Positions 9,464-18,105 of a stretch of DNA of 64,000 nucleotides are shown here, piece after piece (within the stretch, counting starts at the first letter, position 1; the number at the start of each line of letters is the position of its first letter). The notes beneath the pieces are model-generated. The model was not told the origin of the DNA. It saw only the letters and a program-made list of their open reading frames with translations, and did not search any database. Both the position numbers and the translations under genes were made by a program. Source of the stretch: Pseudopedobacter sp035496935 (GTDB lineage: Bacteria; Bacteroidota; Bacteroidia; Sphingobacteriales; Sphingobacteriaceae). The stretch is taken from the NCBI GenBank assembly GCA_035496935.1, contig DATJED010000020.1:85139-149138 (forward strand), read 5' to 3'.

Positions 9464-10891
9464 ATGCTATTCAACTCCATCTCATTTGCATTTTTCTTTG
9501 TAATAGTAACCCTACTCTATTATATATTTCCTCATAAAAACAGATGGTTTTTACTGTTAGCCGCAAGCTGTTATTTTTATATGGCTTTTGTACCGGTATA
9601 TATTTTAATACTCGGTTTTACCATTATTGTCGATTATATAGCGGGCATTTACATCGAAAAAGCACAAGGAAAACAACGCAAATTGTTTTTGATATTCAGT
9701 TTAATAGCCAATATTGGAGTTTTAGCTGTTTTTAAATATTACAATTTTATAAACGATAATATCTCTGTTTTAGCCGAAAGTTTAAATCTGCAAAACAATA
9801 TTCCTTACCTAAAAATGCTGTTGCCGATAGGTTTGTCGTTCCACACTTTTCAGGCGATGAGCTATACCATCGAGGTTTATCGGGGAAACCAAAAAGCCGA
9901 ACGGCACTTTGGAATTTACAGTCTATATGTAATGTTTTATCCACAATTGGTTGCCGGACCAATTGAACGTCCACAGAATATATTGCCACAAATGCATGTG
10001 AAACATGAGTTCAGCTATTTAAATATGGTTGAAGGACTAAAGCAGATGGCGTGGGGATTTTTTAAAAAACTGGTAGTTGCCGATCGGCTTTCCATTTATG
10101 TAGATACCGTTTTCCCAAATCCGGAGCTGCACAACGGAAGTACCGTGGCTATTAGTGCTGTGTTTTTCGCCATCCAAATTTATTGTGATTTCTCAGGCTA
10201 TTCCGATATCGCTATAGGCTGTGCCCGGACATTGGGTTTTGAGCTGATGACCAATTTCAGAATTCCCTATTTCTCCAAATCAATATCGGAGTTCTGGAGC
10301 AAATGGCACATCTCTTTATCAACCTGGTTCCGCGATTACCTCTACATTCCGCTGGGTGGAAACCGAGTATCAACGCAACGCAGATATTTAAACTTATTTA
10401 TTGTGTTTATGGTAAGCGGTTTATGGCATGGCGCAAGCTGGAATTTTATTATTTGGGGCTTTTTACACGGCGTTTATCAGGTTGTTGGTTTGATGATAAA
10501 ACCTTTATTTACAAAATTTGAGGAGCATTTAAACACAATAACCTTAAAATTCTGGTATTTTATTAAAGGATTAGGCGTTTTCTGCTTGGTAACTTTTGCG
10601 TGGATATTCTTTAGAGCACATACCATACATGATGCTTTTTTAATGATAAAAAACTTAAAATCATTCGGCGAAAGACCGTTTTTAGGAAACGGCGTAAACC
10701 AATTTGGGCATTGTTTAATTGCAATTGCTTTGCTTTTCACTATCGAATATTTTATGGCTTTTAAACCGCAGGTAAAGCTATTTTCGCATTCTAATACCTT
10801 CGTTAGATGGACATCCATAATCGGTTTATTGTTTATCATTTTGATTTTCGGCGTTTTTAATGGCGGACAGTTTATTTATTTTCAGTTTTAA
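9464..10891 (+). CDS. MBOAT family O-acyltransferase (AlgI-like)
   Basis: 475 residues with about ten to twelve membrane helices. The family signature lies near 310-330: SGLWHGASWNFIIWG, with the essential histidine in the WHG segment, preceded by FWSKWHISLSTWFRDYLYIPLGG near 272-295. The closest characterised relatives are AlgI and PatA/DltB-type proteins that move an acyl group (usually acetyl) across the membrane onto a polysaccharide. The neighbouring SGNH-like gene 3 bases downstream would supply the periplasmic transferase, as AlgJ/AlgX do in alginate acetylation. The exopolysaccharide is therefore predicted to be O-acylated. Confidence 0.9.
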   Translation: MLFNSISFAFFFVIVTLLYYIFPHKNRWFLLLAASCYFYMAFVPVYILILGFTIIVDYIAGIYIEKAQGKQRKLFLIFSLIANIGVLAVFKYYNFINDNISVLAESLNLQNNIPYLKMLLPIGLSFHTFQAMSYTIEVYRGNQKAERHFGIYSLYVMFYPQLVAGPIERPQNILPQMHVKHEFSYLNMVEGLKQMAWGFFKKLVVADRLSIYVDTVFPNPELHNGSTVAISAVFFAIQIYCDFSGYSDIAIGCARTLGFELMTNFRIPYFSKSISEFWSKWHISLSTWFRDYLYIPLGGNRVSTQRRYLNLFIVFMVSGLWHGASWNFIIWGFLHGVYQVVGLMIKPLFTKFEEHLNTITLKFWYFIKGLGVFCLVTFAWIFFRAHTIHDAFLMIKNLKSFGERPFLGNGVNQFGHCLIAIALLFTIEYFMAFKPQVKLFSHSNTFVRWTSIIGLLFIILIFGVFNGGQFIYFQF

Positions 10892-10894
10892 ACG

Positions 10895-11851
10895 ATGCTC
10901 AACAACAATGTAATCCCCTTCTTTAAAAAATTCCTGCTGTTTCTAGCGGTGGTTTTTGTGGTGGATAGGGCGATAGGTTTCGGACTGGAAAAACTTTACT
11001 TCAGTTTAGACCGCGGGCAGTTTGCGCAGAACACTTATGCTTTGGATAAAGCTTCGCCAGATATTTTAGTTTTCGGAAGTTCGAGAGCACAACACCATTA
11101 TTCATCTGAAATTTTAAGCAATAAATTAGGTTTGTCAATTTATAACGCCGGCAGAGACGGACAGTTTTTGCCTTATTATTGCGCAGTTCAGGATGTGATT
11201 TTGCAAAGGAAAACACCCAAAATCATCATTTTAGATGTGAACATTTGGGAATTGGGCCCAAATGAGCAAAAATATTCAAAACTGGCGCAGTTGCTCCCCT
11301 ACGTTGCCGAACATCCTATTTTAAAGAAATACACTGCCGAAATCAGCGAGTTTGAAAACCTGAAACTCATCAGTAAAACTTACCCATATAACTCTACATT
11401 GTTAATCTCTGTTTACGACCATCTATTTACAGACAAACAACCTGAGGATGATAGAGGTTATTTTCCGTTAATTGGGCAGGTAAGCGAACAAATGTTTAAT
11501 AAATACAAAACTGAAAAAGCGGTTTACGATAAAAAGCGGGCTTTGCAGAATATCCAGATTGACCAACATGCGGTGGCTTACTACCATCAGTTTTTGCAGA
11601 AAACCAAAGATTTAAACATCAAAACTTATGTGGTGATTTCTCCAACCGTACTTAAAGAGCCTAATACCGAAGAAAAATCCCTGTTAGAAAGTATCGCAAA
11701 AAAATACAGTAACGTTACTTTTTTAGATTATGCGACGGACAGCATTTACAACAATCATTATCAACTTTTTGCAGATGAATTTCATTTGAATAAAAAAGGC
11801 GCAGAGAAGTTTTCTGAAGAACTGGCAGAACGGATGAGAGATGTTTTTTAA
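10895..11851 (+). CDS. SGNH-hydrolase-like protein, probable polysaccharide O-acetylation partner
   Basis: 318 residues with one N-terminal membrane anchor (about 10-28). A GSSR motif near 61-64 (LVFGSSRAQHHY) stands at the block I serine of SGNH/GDSL enzymes, an NAGRDG segment near 84-89 at the Gly/Asn block, and DEFHLNKKGAEKF near 291-303 gives the Asp-x-x-His pair. This matches the AlgJ/AlgX and DltD logic of a periplasmic enzyme that receives acyl groups from an MBOAT partner. It is the last gene of the locus. Sequence similarity to named families is low, so function rests on motifs plus context. Confidence 0.65.
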   Translation: MLNNNVIPFFKKFLLFLAVVFVVDRAIGFGLEKLYFSLDRGQFAQNTYALDKASPDILVFGSSRAQHHYSSEILSNKLGLSIYNAGRDGQFLPYYCAVQDVILQRKTPKIIILDVNIWELGPNEQKYSKLAQLLPYVAEHPILKKYTAEISEFENLKLISKTYPYNSTLLISVYDHLFTDKQPEDDRGYFPLIGQVSEQMFNKYKTEKAVYDKKRALQNIQIDQHAVAYYHQFLQKTKDLNIKTYVVISPTVLKEPNTEEKSLLESIAKKYSNVTFLDYATDSIYNNHYQLFADEFHLNKKGAEKFSEELAERMRDVF

Positions 11852-12035
11852 TCTTATAAAAGAAACTGTTTAATTATTAAGAGTCTTTTCAGTTACCTCG
11901 AACGAATGTGAGAGGTCTGTAGGTTCACTGCACAAGCCTTGTTTTTCCGCCTGTACTTCTAAAAGTTCCGTCCTCGGTAGGTTGCAGATTTCTCTTCGTA
12001 CCTCATCGAAATGACGAGGGGTGGATTTTACAGTC

Positions 12036-12650
12036 TCACATAGTATAAAGATATTCAGCCTTTAAACCTTCCATATCCCCTAACCTCGCAATAATTTTAT
12101 TCACTTCCGATTGATTAACAGCCAGTTTAAGCTCACAAGCTAAGTCAAACTGTTGGTCAAAACTTTCCAGATTTTCTTCTTTAATCAGCTTCATCACATC
12201 GTTCATCTGCGGATATTGAAATTCAATCCGGTAAACGTCTTGAACGGTTTTTGTAATAATTTCCGCCTGGTTAAGCGCATCTTCCGTGGCCATTTTATAA
12301 GCGTTAATCAATCCGGGAACGCCCAGTAAAGTTCCACCAAAATACCTCACCACCACCACTAAAATATTGGTAATATCTTTTGATAATAAAACATTTAAAA
12401 TCGGTCTGCCCGCGGTTCCAGAAGGTTCTCCATCATCATTTATTCTAAAAATACTTCTGTCAGGTGTCAACCGATACGCAAAACAATAATGCCGGGCTTT
12501 CGGATGCTCATTCTTTAATGTTTCGAGAATTTCTTTAAGCTTTGTTTCATCCTTAAATGGATAAGCGTAGGCGATAAATTTGCTTCCCTTATCTTTAAAA
12601 ACACCCTCGCTTTCGGCTAAAATAGTTTGGTAAGCATCGTTAAACAACAT
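12036..12650 (-). CDS. yigZ: YigZ/IMPACT (UPF0029) family protein
   Basis: 204 residues, the usual length. The UPF0029 core is visible (KGSKFIAYAYPFKDE near 21-35; HPKARHYCFAYRL near 49-61; INDDGEPSGTAGRPIL near 69-84; VVVVRYFGGTLLGVPGL near 97-113), followed by a DUF1949-type C-terminal domain. Eukaryotic IMPACT regulates Gcn2; the bacterial role is unclear and ribosome-linked functions have been suggested. The start overlaps the end of the EamA transporter gene by 11 bases, so it is the third gene of a ribD-led operon. Confidence 0.9.
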   Translation of the reverse strand: MLFNDAYQTILAESEGVFKDKGSKFIAYAYPFKDETKLKEILETLKNEHPKARHYCFAYRLTPDRSIFRINDDGEPSGTAGRPILNVLLSKDITNILVVVVRYFGGTLLGVPGLINAYKMATEDALNQAEIITKTVQDVYRIEFQYPQMNDVMKLIKEENLESFDQQFDLACELKLAVNQSEVNKIIARLGDMEGLKAEYLYTM

Positions 12651-13497
12651 CCGGAAGATTTAAAATAATAATTGCAACAAGCGCCAACGCAAAACCGATG
12701 ATATTTAGTTTACTCAATTTTTCTTTAAAAAGCAGAATCCCAGCTAAAGAACCTAAAAATATAACACCAATATCCAAAGAAGAAAAAACAACCGACGGGT
12801 GGTGACTTTCTAACTTTAAAGCTTTAATGTAAAAGTAAATAGATCCGAAATTGAAAATCCCCAATATTACTCCTGCCAAAGCTGCTCGTAGCTGAAACTT
12901 CAACGTTCCTTTTTGATATTGGTAAAACAGCGATGCAAATCCGAAAATACTAGCAATTACAAAAATATAAACCAATGAACCTGCAAAACCAATAAAGGGT
13001 AGTTTAGTTAATAAATTAAATAAAATATCCAATACGCCGGTGCCCAAAAACACAATAATTGGATACCAGTTTACCGCTTGTTTTAAATTAGTTTTTCCGC
13101 TTGGTTTTGATGCGTATAATGCAGTTAACCCGATAACCAAACCTAATAGCTTGAGATTGGTCGTAGTTTCCGAAAAAATCAAAAATGCGGAAAGAACCGG
13201 AATTATTAAAGAAAGTCGTTGTGCAATAGCCGTTAAAACTATGCCACTTGTAATTATACTTTTACCGATGAAGTAAAAGATGGAAAGTAACAAAGCAGCA
13301 ACAATTGCAAACAAAACCCATTCTTGGGGGCTTGGGTTAACGCTTAAATTTGGCTTTAAGCCGAACCAGCACAATAAAGCTGCAGTTGGATAATTAAAAA
13401 CAATTGCCTGATAGGCATTGGTATCATAACGTTTGAACAACTTAAAGTTGATGCTTACAATTACGCTACAAAAAACCGCGATAACTATATAAATCAT
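12640..13497 (-). CDS. EamA/DMT family transporter
   Basis: 285 residues with about ten hydrophobic helices in two similar five-helix halves, the drug/metabolite transporter layout. Residues GKSIITSGIVLTAIAQRLS near 63-81 and SLDIGVIFLGSLAGILLFKEKL near 240-261 match the conserved ends of the two EamA repeats. The start overlaps the ribD stop by 4 bases. A link to riboflavin or a related metabolite is possible from context but not supported by sequence. Substrate unknown. Confidence 0.85.
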   Translation of the reverse strand: MIYIVIAVFCSVIVSINFKLFKRYDTNAYQAIVFNYPTAALLCWFGLKPNLSVNPSPQEWVLFAIVAALLLSIFYFIGKSIITSGIVLTAIAQRLSLIIPVLSAFLIFSETTTNLKLLGLVIGLTALYASKPSGKTNLKQAVNWYPIIVFLGTGVLDILFNLLTKLPFIGFAGSLVYIFVIASIFGFASLFYQYQKGTLKFQLRAALAGVILGIFNFGSIYFYIKALKLESHHPSVVFSSLDIGVIFLGSLAGILLFKEKLSKLNIIGFALALVAIIILNLPDVV

Positions 13498-14543
13498 ATT
13501 ATTGTTGGCTTAATAATGTGCAATTGATTTGAACCGACTTGTATAGTTTCTGTGGTCTCTCCTTTAATAAGTGGAGCTTTAATACCTTCTCCCCAAAAGT
13601 CTGGAGCGGTAAAAATTCGGGCTTCATCCCAAAGATTGGCATCTATAAACAACTGCAAGGTTTTTGCGCCGCCTTCAATAATTACCGATTGTACATCTTG
13701 CAGATAAAGCTGATAAAGAATGTATTGAGGTAAAAAATGGTCAAAATCTTCTATCTCCACGTAATAGGTATTTCCTTCAATTGCTGTTTTCTTTTGGTTA
13801 AACACCAAAGTTTTAACGCTGTTGTCGAATAAATGATGGCTTGACGGCAATTCCAGATTTTTATCGATAACCGCTCTCAAAGGGTTTCTGCCGTTTACCA
13901 ACCTCACATTCAATTGCGGATTATCTGCTAAAGCCGTTTGTTTGCCCACCAAAACACAATCTTCCTCGCTTCGCCACTGATGCACCAATTGCTTTGCAAA
14001 GTCATTGCTAATCCAGCGCTGCGTTCCGTCTGCTGGCGAAAAAAAACTGTCCTGAGTTTGTGCCCATTTTAAAATTACATAAGGCCTTTGCTTTTTAACT
14101 TTGGTAAAAAACCGTTTGTTAAGCGCCAAACATTCTTGTTCTAAAACCCCAACAATAACATTTACTCCGGCTTGCTTTAACCGCTCCGCTCCTTTTCCGT
14201 TAACGCTATCAAACGGATCTAAACAGCCTATAACCACATTCGGGATTTTATGTTTGATGATTAAATCGGCACAAGGTGGTGTTTTCCCAAAATGTGCGCA
14301 TGGCTCAAGCGTAACGTAAATGGTGGCCTTTTGCAACAGTGCATCCGCATTTCTAAAATTGCTTAAAACCTGATTAACTGCGTTGACCTCTGCATGTGCC
14401 TCACCATATTTTTGATGATAACCTTCGCCAATAATCAAATCTTGATGAACGATTACCGCCCCAACCATCGGGTTCGGACTTACGTGACCCATCCCTAACT
14501 TTGCGAGTTCTAAGGCTCTTTTTAAATATATTTCGTGTTGCAC
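13494..14543 (-). CDS. ribD: Bifunctional riboflavin biosynthesis protein RibD
   Basis: 349 residues. The N-terminal deaminase domain has the zinc site HAEVNAV near 50-56 and PCAHFGKTPPC near 81-91. The C-terminal reductase domain (from about 148) has ILKWAQTQDSF, the NADPH-binding region and the family ending. Together they convert the pyrimidine intermediate after GTP cyclohydrolase II to the ribitylamino-uracil precursor. The only plausible start is a GTG at 14543, since an in-frame stop lies just upstream. A TAACTTTG promoter box ends 5 bases before it, so the message may be nearly leaderless. Other rib genes are not nearby. Confidence 0.92.
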   Translation of the reverse strand: MQHEIYLKRALELAKLGMGHVSPNPMVGAVIVHQDLIIGEGYHQKYGEAHAEVNAVNQVLSNFRNADALLQKATIYVTLEPCAHFGKTPPCADLIIKHKIPNVVIGCLDPFDSVNGKGAERLKQAGVNVIVGVLEQECLALNKRFFTKVKKQRPYVILKWAQTQDSFFSPADGTQRWISNDFAKQLVHQWRSEEDCVLVGKQTALADNPQLNVRLVNGRNPLRAVIDKNLELPSSHHLFDNSVKTLVFNQKKTAIEGNTYYVEIEDFDHFLPQYILYQLYLQDVQSVIIEGGAKTLQLFIDANLWDEARIFTAPDFWGEGIKAPLIKGETTETIQVGSNQLHIIKPTII

Positions 14544-14547
14544 AACA

Positions 14548-14555
14548 CAAAGTTA
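14548..14555 (-). promoter_or_regulatory. Bacteroidota -7 box upstream of ribD
   Basis: The minus strand reads TAACTTTG, an exact match to the Bacteroidota -7 consensus TAnnTTTG, 4 bases before the ribD GTG. No TTG at the expected upstream distance is seen. If used, the transcript starts at or very near the start codon. Evidence is the motif and its position only. Confidence 0.45.
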
Positions 14556-14621
14556 ACAATATGCGCCATGTAGCTTTGTTTCTACACTAAAATGATAGAA
14601 ATTTTACCAGCCTTTAAACAA

Positions 14622-14650
14622 TTGCGATACAGATTGATTTTATAACTTTG
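14622..14650 (+). promoter_or_regulatory. Promoter of prmC
   Basis: TTG at 14622-14624, an 18-base spacer, and TAACTTTG at 14643-14650 match the Bacteroidota primary sigma consensus (TTG, 18-20 bases, TAnnTTTG). Transcription would begin near 14655, which favours the ATG at 14667 over the TTG at 14658 as the prmC start. Confidence 0.6.
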
Positions 14651-14666
14651 GAAAGCATTGGTTTTG

Positions 14667-15503
14667 ATGGATTATAGAAAAAAATTTAAAACAGAATTAG
14701 CCCAAGTTTACAATAACGACGAGCTAGATTTACTTTTCAAACTGCTTGTCGCAGATATAAAAAAACAAGATTTTAACCGAATTTTATTAGAGGGAATCTA
14801 TCTGAATGCCGAAGAAGAAGCTATTTTTTACGATGCCCTTTCCCAGCTAAAAAATTTAAAACCGATTCAATATGTATTGGGCAAAGCCGATTTTTACGGT
14901 TTAACTTTTATTGTAAATCAAAATGTTTTAATTCCACGCCCAGAGACAGAAGAGTTGGTTCATCTCATTATCTCGGAGCAAAAAAATAAAGCTGTTGACA
15001 TTTTGGATATTGGAACTGGAAGCGGATGCATTGCCATCAGTTTAAAACATAATTTGCCACAAGCTAATGTTAACGCTTTGGATATAAGTTCAGATGCCTT
15101 AAATATTGCGAAGCAAAACGCAAAAAAACATAAAACAAACATCACTTTTTTTAATGAAGATGCGTTAAATCTTTCTACACATGACTATCCTAAATACGAT
15201 GTAATCATAAGCAATCCACCTTACATTGCTGAAAAGGAAAAAGCCGAAATGGAAAATCTGGTTTTAAATAACGAACCGCATTTGGCACTTTTTGTTGATG
15301 ATAATGAAGCCTTGATTTTTTATGATAAGATTGCCGATTTTGCTTTAACCAACTTAAAACCTAGCGGAACTTTATATTTTGAAATCAACCAAAACCTAGC
15401 CGAAGAAACTAAACAATTAATTGAATCAAAAGGATTTAAAGCACAGGTTTTAAAAGATATAAATAATAATTTTCGGATGATTAAAGCCTTTTTAGTTCAT
15501 TAG
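14667..15503 (+). CDS. prmC: Peptide chain release factor N5-glutamine methyltransferase PrmC
   Basis: About 278 residues. The SAM-binding motif DIGTGSGCIAIS lies near 113-124, and the catalytic NPPY motif with the following IAEKE lies near 183-191. The N-terminal helical domain that recognises release factors has the usual ALSQLKNLKPIQYVLGKADFYG segment. PrmC methylates the GGQ glutamine of RF1/RF2. The start is an ATG with GGAAAG a short distance upstream. The last nine codons including the stop are duplicated in tandem just after the gene. Confidence 0.93.
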   Translation: MDYRKKFKTELAQVYNNDELDLLFKLLVADIKKQDFNRILLEGIYLNAEEEAIFYDALSQLKNLKPIQYVLGKADFYGLTFIVNQNVLIPRPETEELVHLIISEQKNKAVDILDIGTGSGCIAISLKHNLPQANVNALDISSDALNIAKQNAKKHKTNITFFNEDALNLSTHDYPKYDVIISNPPYIAEKEKAEMENLVLNNEPHLALFVDDNEALIFYDKIADFALTNLKPSGTLYFEINQNLAEETKQLIESKGFKAQVLKDINNNFRMIKAFLVH

Positions 15504-15530
15504 ATGATTAAAGCCTTTTTAGTTCATTAG
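15477..15530 (+). repeat. 27-bp tandem duplication of the prmC 3' end
   Basis: Two perfect 27-bp copies lie head to tail at 15477-15503 and 15504-15530. The first encodes the last eight residues (MIKAFLVH) and TAG stop of PrmC. The second repeats the same codons and stop in frame after the real stop. This is a recent duplication by slippage or unequal exchange, or a back-up stop region that adds nine codons on readthrough. Confidence 0.95.
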
Positions 15531-15579
15531 TCATTGGTTCACTGGGATTAATTCATTAAGTTGAATTAGCAAGTGGCTA

Positions 15580-15608
15580 CCTCTCCTTCGGAGAGGGCTG
15601 GGGTGAGG
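15580..15608. repeat. Dispersed GC-rich palindromic repeat (copy 1)
   Basis: CCTCTCCTTCGGAGAGG, followed by a GCTGGGGTGAGG tail, sits between the ends of the convergent prmC and ligD genes. The same element in opposite orientation lies at 48024-48053. The inner hairpin has a TTCG loop. It may act as a bidirectional terminator, or be a mobile palindrome that settles at gene ends. Confidence 0.7.
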
Positions 15609-15610
15609 CG

Positions 15611-18103
15611 CTACTTCTTTATATTCTTCAACGCTAATTTTAAATTCTGTTTTTCCTTAAAAATACCAGCCCAAGGATCGTTTCTTTTTTCAACCATATC
15701 CGGAACATTAAATATATCATAATCTTTCATATTGAAACTTTCATCTAAGTCTTCCCAGGCTACCGGAAACGACACCGTTGCGCCGGGTTTCGGACGAGCG
15801 GAATAAGGCGCTGCAATGGTTTGTCCTCTCCTGTTCTGCAGAAAATCGATATATATTTGACCTTTCCGTTTAGCCGGAGAACGTTCTAAACTGGTATTAT
15901 CAGGACTTTTTTCATGTGCTTTTTGGGCTACAAATCTGGCAAATTCCTTCACAAAATCGTAGTCATAAGTTCCGCCTACATAAACGTAAATGTGAATTCC
16001 GGTAGAACCCGATGTTTTTACGAATGCGTTGATTCCCAGTTCATCAAAAACAGATTTCACCACCAAAGCCAGCGCAACAACTTCCTGAAAATCATTTTTA
16101 TCCGGATCCAAATCAATCACCATAAACTCGGGATTTTCCGGTTTTTTATAAGTGCTAAGCCATGGATTTATTTCAATACAGCCTAAATTAGCCATGTACA
16201 GCAAAGTTGCTTTATCATTACAAACCAAGTAATCAATATCCTTATCATTGCTCTCCGAATGAACTACGGTGGTTTTTGCCCATTTCGGAATCTGTTTTGT
16301 GTCTACATCTTTTTGAAAAAAGCCCGGTTTTGCAATGCCGTTAGGATGCCGATTTAAGGAAAGTGGCTTATCTTTTAAATAAGGCAACATCTGCTCGCCA
16401 ACGGTATCGTAATAATTTAACAAATCGCCTTTGGTAATTTTTTCTTTTGGCCAATAAACCTTATCCAGGTTACTCAAGGTTACTTTTTTGGAACCGTACG
16501 TTTTTGTGATATCATCTTTTCCAGAAAATGTGTTGACTTTTTCTTTCATATCCTTAGCATCTTTAGGTAATTCTTCTTTCACAGATTCTTTGTCCTTATC
16601 TTCTCGCAGGCCTTTAAAAACCGGGTGACGGAGGTGTTCATCCTTGGTCCATTCTGTATAAGTCACTTCGCAAATAAGTTCGGGTTTTAGCCAAGTAACG
16701 TTTGACTCTTGCGCTACTTTGACCGAAAAAGGTTTCTTTTTTGTGATCAAAGGTTCCATCATGCCAAACAAATCTTTTAAAACCTTATCAGTGTATCCTG
16801 TTCCGCAATTGCCAATGTATTTCAGTTTTTGATTTTCATCCAAAACGCCTAAAACTAGCGCTCCAAAGTGTTTTCTGCTTCCGCCGGGCTTAGTAAACCC
16901 ACAAATTATGGCTTCCTGCGTGTTGCTGAATTTAAACTTTAACCACGATTGAGTCCGTTTTCCCAAATAATATTCATCGTCTTTCTTTTTAGCGATAACA
17001 CCTTCCCATTTCTGTTTAGATGCTTCTTCAAATGCTTTTTTGCCTTTGCCAACAACATGGTTATTGTAAATAATATCCTTAAAATCATACTTTTTCAGCA
17101 AAGTCTGTAAAAGTTCTTTCCGTTTTAAAAGCGGAATCTCGGTAAGGTCATGACCATCGAGTGCCAGCAGATCAAAAACATAATACTTTAAAGGCGCTTT
17201 ACTTTCATCGTAATGTTGCAATAACTGAAAGTTGTCCTTTCCTTTTTTGTCTAGCGCAACAATTTCACCATCCAGTATACATTCTTCTTTTATTTTCTTT
17301 AATTCTTCTACAATTGGAGGATACTTTTCGCTGTAATCCTTGCCATTTCGGGTATTCAACTTAGCAATATCCCCCGCTTCAGCAATAATGCGATACCCGT
17401 CAAATTTGCGTTCGAAAATCCAATCTTCGTCATCAAAAATATCTTCTGAGAGGGTTGCCAGCATTGGACTGTAGTTTTTGTCCTTTTGTTCTTTTGCTTT
17501 CGGTTTTTCAATTTTCTCAACCGTTTTCTCCTGCTTTTTAAAATCTTTTCCCGCTTTTTTAACTTTCGGGTCGATTAAATCCTCGGCGCTAAACTTTTTG
17601 TTAACGGCATACTCATCATTGTGTTTGATTAACAGCCATGCATTCTGTTCCGCATTTTTTAATTTAACTAAAGCAAACTCGCCTTTTAAAATTTTGCCTT
17701 TTAATTCAAATTTCAGATTTCCAGATTTTAAGCCTTCCTCCAAATTTTTAACATCATCTTTTCTTGTTTTGGTTAACGATTGGTAAAAGCCTTCATCAAA
17801 AATACTTACCGTTCCAGCGCCATAGTTTCCTTTCGGAATTTCGCCTTCAAAATCTTTATAACTGTACGGATGGTCTTCCACCATCATTGCCAAACGTTTA
17901 TCTTTCGGGTTTAACGACGGACCTTTCGGTACTGCCCAACTTTTTAAAACGCCATCCAGCTCCAACCTGAAATCATAATGCAAGTGCGATGCATGATGTC
18001 TTTGCACTACAAACCTTAACTTTTTGGCGCTAGCATTTTTAGCACCTTTAGGTTCTTTGGTAGCTGTAAAATCCCGCTTTTTATTGTACTTTTCCAGACT
18101 CAT
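15611..18103 (-). CDS. ligD: ATP-dependent DNA ligase LigD (phosphoesterase-ligase-polymerase)
   Basis: 830 residues in three parts. An N-terminal 3'-phosphoesterase domain (about 25-170) has the VVQRHHASHLHYDFRLE segment with its active-site histidines. The ATP ligase domain (about 215-500) has FERKFDGYRI near 230, carrying the adenylated lysine, and a C-terminal OB part. The archaeo-eukaryotic primase-type polymerase domain (about 530-815) has VIDLDPDKNDF with the metal-binding aspartates and SGSTGIHIYV. This is the full Pseudomonas-type LigD for non-homologous end joining. Its ATG is 3 bases after the ku stop. A strong AAGAAAGGAG ribosome site lies in the last ku codons, so translation of the two is coupled. 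Confidence 0.95.
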   Translation of the reverse strand: MSLEKYNKKRDFTATKEPKGAKNASAKKLRFVVQRHHASHLHYDFRLELDGVLKSWAVPKGPSLNPKDKRLAMMVEDHPYSYKDFEGEIPKGNYGAGTVSIFDEGFYQSLTKTRKDDVKNLEEGLKSGNLKFELKGKILKGEFALVKLKNAEQNAWLLIKHNDEYAVNKKFSAEDLIDPKVKKAGKDFKKQEKTVEKIEKPKAKEQKDKNYSPMLATLSEDIFDDEDWIFERKFDGYRIIAEAGDIAKLNTRNGKDYSEKYPPIVEELKKIKEECILDGEIVALDKKGKDNFQLLQHYDESKAPLKYYVFDLLALDGHDLTEIPLLKRKELLQTLLKKYDFKDIIYNNHVVGKGKKAFEEASKQKWEGVIAKKKDDEYYLGKRTQSWLKFKFSNTQEAIICGFTKPGGSRKHFGALVLGVLDENQKLKYIGNCGTGYTDKVLKDLFGMMEPLITKKKPFSVKVAQESNVTWLKPELICEVTYTEWTKDEHLRHPVFKGLREDKDKESVKEELPKDAKDMKEKVNTFSGKDDITKTYGSKKVTLSNLDKVYWPKEKITKGDLLNYYDTVGEQMLPYLKDKPLSLNRHPNGIAKPGFFQKDVDTKQIPKWAKTTVVHSESNDKDIDYLVCNDKATLLYMANLGCIEINPWLSTYKKPENPEFMVIDLDPDKNDFQEVVALALVVKSVFDELGINAFVKTSGSTGIHIYVYVGGTYDYDFVKEFARFVAQKAHEKSPDNTSLERSPAKRKGQIYIDFLQNRRGQTIAAPYSARPKPGATVSFPVAWEDLDESFNMKDYDIFNVPDMVEKRNDPWAGIFKEKQNLKLALKNIKK

Positions 18104-18105
18104 TT

